From Catalinimonas alkaloidigena (GTDB lineage: Bacteria; Bacteroidota; Bacteroidia; Cytophagales; Flexibacteraceae): a DNA stretch of 64,000 nt. The stretch is from the NCBI RefSeq assembly GCF_900100765.1, contig NZ_FNFO01000003.1, positions 124,001 to 188,000 on the forward strand. The letters run 5' to 3'. Shown piece by piece: positions 26,381 through 33,699 of this stretch (within the stretch, counting starts at the first letter, position 1; every line of letters begins with the position of its first letter). The position numbers and the translations under genes are program-made. Under the pieces are notes generated by a model, which did not search any database, was not told the origin of the DNA, and worked only from the letters and a program-made list of their open reading frames with translations.

Positions 26381-29300
26381 TCAGGCTTCGATCAGCACGC
26401 ACCGGTTTTGCATCAGGTCCTGCTCTACCGTCTTGAACTTCACGTCTTTTTTCACCCGTCCGTCTGCGTAGCGTACCGATACGCGCTGGTTGCGGTCCGC
26501 TACCTTTTTGGCTTTGGCCGGTGCCTGAGGCGCCGCCGAAGGTCGATTGGTGCTCACTTGCGGCCGCGCGCCCATTGGGGCGGGTGCGCCGTTGCTCGGC
26601 GCAGGGGCCGCAGCCGGCTCCGTCCGGTTGGTGTGCAGCGGCGCAGCGGGGCGCGGCGGGCGCATTGCAGGACGAGGCATGGGCATCTGATCGGGCCGGT
26701 CGATGGCGATATCGGCCTTGGTCAGGAACGAGATTACTTCTTCGTCGAGTTTGCTGATAAACCGTTTGAACAACTCCAGCGCCTCAAATTTGTAGATCAA
26801 GAGCGGGTCTTTCTGCTCGTATGAGGCGTTCTGCACCGACTGCTTCAGGTCGTCCATCTCGCGCAGGTGCTCTTTCCAGCTCATGTCGATGAAGGCCAGC
26901 GCCACAAATTTTTCCATCGACCGGATCATCTCTTTTCCTTCCGACTCAATGGTTTTCTTCAGCGGCACCACGACCTGCAACTGCTTTTTGCCATCGGTAA
27001 ACGGAATACCGACATTTTCCACCACACTGCCTTGCTCTTCGTACAGACGCGAAAGCCCGCCCATCACGCGCTCGGTCAGCCCCTGTTGTTTGCGACGGTA
27101 CCCAGCGTAGGCCTCTTCGTAAAGCCGCTCGGTCAGGGCGTTCAGCGACAGCGAATCGAATTCGTCTTGCGTCAGGCTCGTGTTGATCCCGAACACGCGG
27201 ATTATGTTGAGTGTCAGGTCTTCGAAGTCGTTGCTCTGCTTCGCGTACATGGCAATGTCTTCGCTGATGTCGTAGATCGCGTTCATCAGGTCGAGTTCCA
27301 GGCGCTCGCCGAACAGCGCGTGCCGACGCCGGGTGTAAATCACCTCACGCTGGGCGTTCATCACGTCGTCGTATTCCAGCAGGCGTTTCCGGATCGAGAA
27401 GTTGTTTTCTTCGACTTTTTTCTGCGCTCGCTCAATCGACTTGGAGACCATCGAGTGTTGAATCACTTCGCCTTCTTCCAACCCCATGCGGTCCATCAGC
27501 TTGGCAATCCGGTCGGTTCCGAAAATCCGCATCAGGTTGTCGTCCAGGGCCACAAAGAACTGCGACGTACCGGGATCCCCCTGACGACCTGAACGGCCGC
27601 GCAACTGCCGGTCGACGCGCCGCGACTCGTGCCGCTCAGTACCGATGATGGCCAACCCACCCGCAGCGCGCGATTCCGGCGTCAGCTTGATGTCCGTACC
27701 ACGACCCGCCATGTTGGTGGCGATGGTGACGGTGCCCGGTTTCCCGGCCTCGGCCACGACTTCTGCTTCGCGCTGGTGGAACTTGGCGTTCAGCACCTGG
27801 TGGTTGATTTTGCGGACGCGCAGCATGCGGCTGAGCAACTCGGAAGTTTCGACCGAAGTGGTGCCCACCAGCACGGGTCGCCCGGCTTCCGTCAGGGTGA
27901 CGATTTCGTCGACAACCGCGTTGAATTTCTCCCGCGTCGTTTTGTACACTTTGTCGTCTCGGTCGTCGCGGACGATGGGTTTATTGGTCGGGATGACCAC
28001 CACATCCAGCTTGTAGATCTCCCAGAATTCGCCGGCTTCCGTTTCGGCCGTACCGGTCATCCCGGCCAGCTTGTGGTACATCCGGAAGTAGTTCTGGAGC
28101 GTAATCGTCGCGTAGGTCTGGGTGGCGTCTTCGACTTTCACCCCTTCTTTCGCTTCGATGGCCTGGTGCAACCCGTCGGAATACCGACGACCTTCCATAA
28201 TCCGGCCCGTCTGCTCGTCGACGATCTTCACCTTGCCGTCCATGATAACGTACTCGACGTCGCGCTCGAACAGGGCGTAGGCTTTCAGCAATTGGTTGAC
28301 GGAGTGAATCCGCTGCGTTTTTTCGGTGTAGCTCTGAATCAGCTTTTCTTTCGCCTCCAGCTTTTCTTCGTCCGAATACTCGGTATGCTTTTCGATCTTG
28401 GCGATCTCGGTTCCGATGTCGGGCAGAATAAAGAAGTCGGTGCTTTCGTTGGCTTTGGTCAGGTGCTCAATGCCTTTCTCGGTCAGGTCGACGGTGTTGT
28501 TTTTCTCCTCGATGGTGAACAGCAGCGGCTGGTCGGCCTCCGGCATCTGCTTGGCGTTGTCCTGCAAATAGAAGTTCTCCGTTTTCTGGAGGATCTGCCG
28601 CATACCCTGTTCGCTCAGGAACTTGATCAGCGGCTTGTATTTGGGCAACCCGCGGTAGGCGCGGAACAACGCCAGCCCCCCCTCTTTCTCGTCGCCTTCC
28701 GAGATTTTTTTGCGGGCCTCGACCAGGAAACTTCCCACGAGCTTTTTCTGCTCTTCGAACAGGGTGCCGACGCGGGGCCGCAGAATTTCGAACTCCTGCT
28801 GGTCACCGCGCGGAATGGGACCTGAGATGATCAACGGCGTCCGTGCGTCATCGATCAACACGGAGTCGACCTCATCGACCATGGCAAAGTGGTGCTTCTT
28901 CTGCACCAGTTCCTGCGGATCGCGCGCCATGTTGTCGCGCAGGTAGTCGAAACCGAATTCGTTATTGGTGCCGTAGATGATGTCGCAGGTGTAAGCACGG
29001 CGACGTTGCGGCGAGTTGGGTTGGTGCTTGTCGATGCAATCGACCCGCAGGCCGTGGAACTCGAACAGCGGGCCCATCCACTCGGAGTCACGTTTGGCGA
29101 GGTAGTCGTTGACCGTCACGATGTGGACACCGCGCTTGGCGAGGGCATTCAGAAAAGCGGGGAACGTTGCCACGAGGGTTTTTCCTTCCCCGGTCGCCAT
29201 CTCCGCGATTTTCCCCTGGTGCAGCACGACGCCCCCGATGATCTGTACGTCGTAGTGAACCATGTCCCAGACCACCTCGCTACCGCCGGCCATCCAACGG

Positions 29301-29785
29301 TTTTTCCAGACGGCGTATCCGTCTTCGATGCGGATGCTGTCGGGCCGGCGGGCGGCCAACTCCTGGTCCAGTTCCGTGGCTTTGACGCGAATTTCTTCGT
29401 TTTCTTTAAAGCGCCGAGCCGTTTCTTTGATGATGGCAAACGCCTCGGGCAACACGGTCAGCAGAACCTTTTCCAGCTCTGTGTTACGGCTCTCTTCGAG
29501 CTTATCGATCTTTTCGAACAGCGTTTCCTTTTCGGCAATGTCCAGGTCCGGATTTTCGTCGATCTCCTGGTGAAGCGCCTGAATTTCGTTGTCGATTTCC
29601 TGAAGATGCGCGTCAATTTTGGCTTTGATCTGGTAGGTCTGGTCGCGTAGTTCGTCGTGGCTGAGCGACACGAGTTTCTGATGTGCCTCGTTGACCTGCT
29701 CTACGTAGGGATACAGCTCTTTAATGTCGCGTTCCGACTTGGAGCCAAAAATTTTGGTTAACCCCTTAACTATTGCGTCAATCAT
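26381..29785 (-). CDS. secA: protein translocase ATPase SecA
   Basis: A 1134-residue motor of the Sec export pathway that pushes unfolded preproteins through SecYEG. DEAD motor motifs include MATGEGKTLVATFPAFLN (Walker A), the DEVDS box (AMVDEVDSVLIDDARTPL), and the second motor domain with MAGRGTDI and RVDRQLRGRSGRQGDPG. The protein is longer than the 900-residue E. coli form because of insertions in the first half, as in other Bacteroidota. The C-terminal tail is Pro/Ala-rich and ends without the CxCxSG zinc-binding motif found in many SecA proteins. It heads a tight operon with deoC, a SPOR lipoprotein and an M20 hydrolase. Confidence 0.97.
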   Translation of the reverse strand: MIDAIVKGLTKIFGSKSERDIKELYPYVEQVNEAHQKLVSLSHDELRDQTYQIKAKIDAHLQEIDNEIQALHQEIDENPDLDIAEKETLFEKIDKLEESRNTELEKVLLTVLPEAFAIIKETARRFKENEEIRVKATELDQELAARRPDSIRIEDGYAVWKNRWMAGGSEVVWDMVHYDVQIIGGVVLHQGKIAEMATGEGKTLVATFPAFLNALAKRGVHIVTVNDYLAKRDSEWMGPLFEFHGLRVDCIDKHQPNSPQRRRAYTCDIIYGTNNEFGFDYLRDNMARDPQELVQKKHHFAMVDEVDSVLIDDARTPLIISGPIPRGDQQEFEILRPRVGTLFEEQKKLVGSFLVEARKKISEGDEKEGGLALFRAYRGLPKYKPLIKFLSEQGMRQILQKTENFYLQDNAKQMPEADQPLLFTIEEKNNTVDLTEKGIEHLTKANESTDFFILPDIGTEIAKIEKHTEYSDEEKLEAKEKLIQSYTEKTQRIHSVNQLLKAYALFERDVEYVIMDGKVKIVDEQTGRIMEGRRYSDGLHQAIEAKEGVKVEDATQTYATITLQNYFRMYHKLAGMTGTAETEAGEFWEIYKLDVVVIPTNKPIVRDDRDDKVYKTTREKFNAVVDEIVTLTEAGRPVLVGTTSVETSELLSRMLRVRKINHQVLNAKFHQREAEVVAEAGKPGTVTIATNMAGRGTDIKLTPESRAAGGLAIIGTERHESRRVDRQLRGRSGRQGDPGTSQFFVALDDNLMRIFGTDRIAKLMDRMGLEEGEVIQHSMVSKSIERAQKKVEENNFSIRKRLLEYDDVMNAQREVIYTRRRHALFGERLELDLMNAIYDISEDIAMYAKQSNDFEDLTLNIIRVFGINTSLTQDEFDSLSLNALTERLYEEAYAGYRRKQQGLTERVMGGLSRLYEEQGSVVENVGIPFTDGKKQLQVVVPLKKTIESEGKEMIRSMEKFVALAFIDMSWKEHLREMDDLKQSVQNASYEQKDPLLIYKFEALELFKRFISKLDEEVISFLTKADIAIDRPDQMPMPRPAMRPPRPAAPLHTNRTEPAAAPAPSNGAPAPMGARPQVSTNRPSAAPQAPAKAKKVADRNQRVSVRYADGRVKKDVKFKTVEQDLMQNRCVLIEA

Positions 29786-29825
29786 ATATGTGGCTGGGCT
29801 AGTGAAAGTCTCAAAAATAGGAAAG

Positions 29826-29833
29826 TAAAGGTA
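29826..29833 (-). promoter_or_regulatory. candidate -7 element before secA
   Basis: Reverse-strand TACCTTTA matches 7 of 8 of TAnnTTTG and lies 41 bases upstream of the secA ATG. No TTG is found at the normal 19-23-base spacing, so support is limited. Confidence 0.28.
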
Positions 29834-29995
29834 CGCTCTTTTTATCGAAAATATCGCGGGAGCGGCAAGGTGTCGCTCCAGAGCGGGGCGCGGTCAGGCA
29901 AATCCTCCCGAAATGCGGTGGCCGTACGTGCAACAAAATATAACGTCAATTTTTACAGAGAATGTTCGACGAAACCGCCAAACGGTCAGAAAAAT

Positions 29996-30775
29996 TTAGA
30001 GCTGTTTCAGGTCTACTTCGCCGGTAAATACGGTTTGGGCCGGACCAATCAGTTGGATGTTCTGGAAGTGGTTGCTCCCGTCGATCTGCTCGAAGGCCAC
30101 CCGCAGGTTACCCCCTCTGGTCGAAATGCGCACCGGACTCGGCAAGCCGGACGAGAGGGCCACGGCCGTAACGCCCGTGCCGCACGAAAGGGTTTCGTCC
30201 TCGACGCCCCGCTCGTAAGTGCGCACCTGCACGGCCCCGTCGGGTGCACGCTCCACAAAGTTGACGTTGGTCCCGCCGCCGGGCGCAAACCGCTCGTCGT
30301 AGCGAATCGCTTTGCCCTCGCCGACTACATCGTAGGCCGCCAAATTGTCCACCCACTTGACGTAATGGGGCGAGCCCGTATCCAGAAAGACGTGATCGGC
30401 AGCGCGATCGATGCCCTCTACCGCTTGCATGTGCAGGTAGACCAACCCCTCGCGGATTTCGGCTTCGTGCGGCCCGTCGGCGGCCAGAAAACGGGTTTTC
30501 GTACCGATGATGCCCAGCGCATGGGCAAACGCTACTGTACAGCGCCCCCCGTTGCCGCACATGGTTCCCACGCCACCATCGGCGTTGTGGTACACCATCT
30601 CAAAATCGTATTCCGGGTGGTTGCGAACCAGGATGAGGCCGTCGGCCCCGATGCCAAAATGGCGATTGCACAGGCGCGCAATCATGGCTTGCGAAAGTTT
30701 CACCGACTGGTTCCGGTCGTCGACCATGATAAAGTCGTTACCGGTGCCGTGGTATTTATGAAAGCGAAGGAGCAT
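29996..30775 (-). CDS. dapF: diaminopimelate epimerase
   Basis: A 259-residue enzyme converting LL- to meso-diaminopimelate for lysine and peptidoglycan synthesis. Both catalytic cysteines are present: MCGNGGRCTV near residue 75 and LSCGTGVTA near residue 197. Other family features are the N-terminal FHKYHGTGNDFIMVDDRN and the GIGADGLILV segment. Length is standard. The gene stands alone, with about 210 bases to secA downstream and 300 bases without a gene upstream. A 15-base inverted repeat ends three bases before its start codon. Confidence 0.95.
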   Translation of the reverse strand: MLLRFHKYHGTGNDFIMVDDRNQSVKLSQAMIARLCNRHFGIGADGLILVRNHPEYDFEMVYHNADGGVGTMCGNGGRCTVAFAHALGIIGTKTRFLAADGPHEAEIREGLVYLHMQAVEGIDRAADHVFLDTGSPHYVKWVDNLAAYDVVGEGKAIRYDERFAPGGGTNVNFVERAPDGAVQVRTYERGVEDETLSCGTGVTAVALSSGLPSPVRISTRGGNLRVAFEQIDGSNHFQNIQLIGPAQTVFTGEVDLKQL

Positions 30776-31079
30776 AAGAACAACGGAAGATTTCCCGACA
30801 AAGGTCTTTAAAATCTTCCGTTGTTTGTCACCAACCGTGCCAAGTTACCGGACTGTGTCACCTTGACAGGCAAGCGTGTGCAAAACGGTGAGGTATTAGT
30901 ACAGCATCCGCAATGGCGCAGTGGCATCGCGACCCAAAGCGAACGGCGACGAGTTGCGGCACCTGTTGCGTGACGCCATTGGAAAGGGATGGTAACGTAT
31001 TTGTTGATTTCTCAGGCAAAACGCCGCCCTTCCAAACGACACATCACCACGTCGCTATTACGCCACACCACTACAAGAT
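30776..31079. other. intergenic region upstream of dapF
   Basis: A 304-base stretch between dapF and the NADH dehydrogenase gene, both reverse. Apart from the inverted repeat at 30779-30825 and a GACCTTTG sequence inside it (reverse strand, 30806-30799; 7 of 8 to the -7 consensus, with TTG 25 bases upstream), I see nothing recognisable. No terminator is evident after the dehydrogenase gene's neighbour. Confidence 0.45.
30779..30825 (-). repeat. perfect 15-base inverted repeat in the dapF leader/promoter
   Basis: AACAACGGAAGATTT (30779-30793) is exactly complementary in reverse to AAATCTTCCGTTGTT (30811-30825), with a 17-base spacer. The near arm ends three bases before the dapF ATG. As RNA it would fold over the ribosome-binding area; as DNA the arms lie about three helical turns apart (32 bases centre to centre) around a possible -7 box. 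Confidence 0.75.
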
Positions 31080-32462
31080 TTAATAATCCGCCTGCGTGGG
31101 TTCTTCTTCAGGGTTTTCCTGCGGCAAAAAGGCCGGGTTTTTCTCTGAGGGACGGATGATGAGCCGCGTGCTGCGGTCGTAGGTGAAGTAATTATAGATC
31201 CAGTTGGTCAGGGTGATGAGCTTGTTGCGGAAGCCCACCAGGAAGATCAGGTGCACGCCCATCCAGGCCATCCAGGCCGGGAAACCGCCGATGTGGATGT
31301 CGCCGGGCAGGTCGGCTACGGCACGGTTCCGCCCGATGGTCGCCATCGATCCTTTGTCGAAGTAGCTGAACGGCGTCATGGGCCGCCCCGTCACCATGCG
31401 GTTCAGGTTTTTCGCCAGGTGCTCGCCCTGTTGGATGGCCACCGGCGCCAGTTGCGGATGCCCCTTCGGGAATTTTTCCGTCTGCATCAGCGCGATGTCG
31501 CCAATCGCGTAAATGTTGCCGTAGCCCTTCACGCGGCTGAACTGATCCACTTTCAGCCGATTTCCTTTTTCGATGGCTTCTTTCGGCAGCCCGTCCACCA
31601 GGTTGCCGGTAACGCCCGCCGCCCAGATAACGGTTTTGGCCGGAATTTCCGTCTCGTCGCTCAGTTTCACCACGTCGCCGTCGTAGGCGCTCACCAGCTT
31701 TTCGAGCATCACGTGGACGTCCAGTTCCTTGAGGTAGTCCAGCGCCAGTCGGCCGGCTTTGTCGGACATGCCGTTCAGCAGCCGGGGCAGGCCTTCCACC
31801 AGGTAAATGTTCATGCTGCTGAAGTCCAGCTCGTCGTAGTCGTTGGGCAGCACGTGGGTTTTCAGTTCGCTCAGCGCACCGGCCAGTTCCACGCCCGTCG
31901 GCCCACCGCCCACAATCACGAAGTTCAGGAGGCGCTGCCGCTCTTCCGGCTCAGCCATGGTGGCTTTTTCCAGACACTGCAGCATGTGGCTGCGGAAGTT
32001 CAACGCCTGCGGAATCTGCTTCAGCGGAAAGGCTTTTTTCAGTTCCTCGTCTTTTCCAAAGTAGTTGACTTTGGTGCCGTTGGCGATCACCAGCAGATCG
32101 TACTCCAGTTCGCCCAGCGACGTCTCGATTTTATTTTCCTCCGGTACCACCCGGTACACCGTTCCCCAGCGGAAGAAAAAGTCTTTGCTCGGCTCGAACA
32201 GCTTGCGCAGCGGGCCGGCAATGGAGTCGGCCTCCAACCCGGCCGTTGCTACCTGATACAACAGCGGCTGGAAGGTGTGGTAGTTGTGCCGGTCGAACAG
32301 GACGATCTGAAAACGGTGCTGATAAAGTTCTTTCAGCAGGTGAATGCCTCCGAAACCACCGCCAATCACCACGAGGCGTGGCTTGCGGGAACGAGGAATG
32401 TTGAGGCCATTGGCAATGTCGGGTGTGTCGGCGTGCGGAGCGGTTCCGTTGCTACTTTCCAT
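31080..32462 (-). CDS. ndh: type II NADH dehydrogenase (NAD(P)/FAD-dependent oxidoreductase)
   Basis: A 460-residue flavoprotein that oxidises NADH and passes electrons to menaquinone without pumping protons. The FAD-binding motif LVVIGGGFGGIHLL follows a hydrophilic N-terminal extension of about 28 residues, HTFQPLLYQVATAGL is the typical NDH-2 loop, and FVIVGGGPTGVELAGAL binds NADH. The C-terminal hydrophobic segment PAWMAWMGVHLIFLVGFRNK suits peripheral membrane attachment. The start is divergent from the PAP2 gene by 244 bases. Confidence 0.9.
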   Translation of the reverse strand: MESSNGTAPHADTPDIANGLNIPRSRKPRLVVIGGGFGGIHLLKELYQHRFQIVLFDRHNYHTFQPLLYQVATAGLEADSIAGPLRKLFEPSKDFFFRWGTVYRVVPEENKIETSLGELEYDLLVIANGTKVNYFGKDEELKKAFPLKQIPQALNFRSHMLQCLEKATMAEPEERQRLLNFVIVGGGPTGVELAGALSELKTHVLPNDYDELDFSSMNIYLVEGLPRLLNGMSDKAGRLALDYLKELDVHVMLEKLVSAYDGDVVKLSDETEIPAKTVIWAAGVTGNLVDGLPKEAIEKGNRLKVDQFSRVKGYGNIYAIGDIALMQTEKFPKGHPQLAPVAIQQGEHLAKNLNRMVTGRPMTPFSYFDKGSMATIGRNRAVADLPGDIHIGGFPAWMAWMGVHLIFLVGFRNKLITLTNWIYNYFTYDRSTRLIIRPSEKNPAFLPQENPEEEPTQADY

Positions 32463-32706
32463 AAAACGGACAATTAGAATTGATCAGAAAAGGGTGGATT
32501 ACTTGCATTTCCATGCACATAAGGAGGCAGGTTGCGTTACGGGTGTCTGCCACGCGCAGGGCGGGCGGCGGTTCCCCGGTGTTGTAACGCAAGACTTCGA
32601 CGGGCTGTTCTTCTTAACCCCATCTTTTTCACGATTCCGCACCACGAAGAAAAGGAGGCCCGTTTCGCCGCGGCTGATCTAAATTGTGGCCTTCTCCGTA
32701 AGCAGC

Positions 32707-33405
32707 ATGAAAACCCTTTTCATGCTCGTTCCGATTCGCACACGTTTTCTGCCCTGGCTCAAGACCTACTGGGTTCGGTTGTTGGTTCTGTTCTTAGGTG
32801 TGGCCCTGCCGCTTTACCTCTTTAGCGAACTGGCCGAGGAAGTGCTGGAACAGGAAGCGTTCTGGTTCGACGACCCGCTGCTGCTGTTTCTGCACCGGCA
32901 CGCGACGCCCGCCCTGGATCAGTTCATGACCCTCATTTCGATGCTTGGCACCACTTACGGACTGATTCCGGCCGCCATTCTGATCGGCGTGCGGCTGACC
33001 TGGAAACGGCGCTGGGGCGATCTGTGGTTCTGGACGCTGGCGTTAGGCGGCTCCGGCCTGCTGAACGTGGCGGCCAAGCATACTTTCCGGCGGCCCCGCC
33101 CGGCGCTCTGGGAACCGTTGCACCACAATGCCACCTACAGCTTCCCGAGCGGACATACGATGGCGGCCATGTCGTTTGCGGCGGCGGTGATTGTGCTGCT
33201 CTGGCCCACCCGCTGGCGCTGGCCCGCTCTCTTTTTCGGGCTAGGCTTTGCGGTGCTGGTGGCGCTGTCGCGGCTCTACCTGGGCGTTCATTTTCCGTCG
33301 GATATTCTGGCGGGCTGGGCGGCTTCGCTGGCGTGGGTCATCGGGCTGAGCGTGGTCCTCTACCGCCACCTGACCAAGCCCACCCCGCGCGCCGAACCGG
33401 TGTAG
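32707..33405 (+). CDS. PAP2-family membrane phosphatase
   Basis: A 232-residue inner-membrane protein with about six membrane segments and the full acid-phosphatase signature: KHTFRRPRP (motif 1), SFPSGHTMAAM (motif 2) and SRLYLGVHFPSD (motif 3). Such enzymes dephosphorylate lipid phosphates such as phosphatidic acid, phosphatidylglycerophosphate or undecaprenyl pyrophosphate. The frame opens at a GTG at 32686, but the ATG at 32707 is preferred; a further ATG at 32722 is also possible. No neighbour indicates the substrate. Confidence 0.92.
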   Translation: MKTLFMLVPIRTRFLPWLKTYWVRLLVLFLGVALPLYLFSELAEEVLEQEAFWFDDPLLLFLHRHATPALDQFMTLISMLGTTYGLIPAAILIGVRLTWKRRWGDLWFWTLALGGSGLLNVAAKHTFRRPRPALWEPLHHNATYSFPSGHTMAAMSFAAAVIVLLWPTRWRWPALFFGLGFAVLVALSRLYLGVHFPSDILAGWAASLAWVIGLSVVLYRHLTKPTPRAEPV

Positions 33406-33596
33406 CTCCGCTACTGATCCAATATGCTTTACCGTTCCGGAATGGAAGGACTGGGCCAAGGTCCGGCCTCAAGCCGCGACTGGTTCAGTGGCTACCCTGT
33501 GTTGTTTCGACACAGGAGTCAGGCGCGGCTCGCCTCGCTCTAACCCCCTGAATTTCAAGGCCCTTTCTGTAATAAAAAGCGGCAATCTTCATTTTT

Positions 33597-33623
33597 TTGT
33601 GCTACGCGATTTGGATACTTTTA
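33597..33623 (+). promoter_or_regulatory. candidate promoter for the PAS histidine kinase
   Basis: TTG (33597-33599) at the end of a T-run is followed after 16 bases by TACTTTTA (33616-33623), 7 of 8 to the -7 consensus, about 77 bases upstream of the start. The spacing is slightly short. Confidence 0.35.
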
Positions 33624-33699
33624 ACAAGAACGCCTACGTCCGTTTACCACCCCGATTTACCCTGGACTCACGCCTTAGTTTAGTACCACTCCCTGTTGT

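Noticed and set aside
31251-32477. 408-codon forward frame opposite ndh
   Set aside because: Antisense to a gene with intact FAD and NADH motifs; the product is low in hydrophobic structure and matches nothing known to me.
33496-33516. Seven-base hairpin CCTGTGT/ACACAGG after the PAP2 gene
   Set aside because: No T-run follows and the stem is short, so it is not supported as a terminator.
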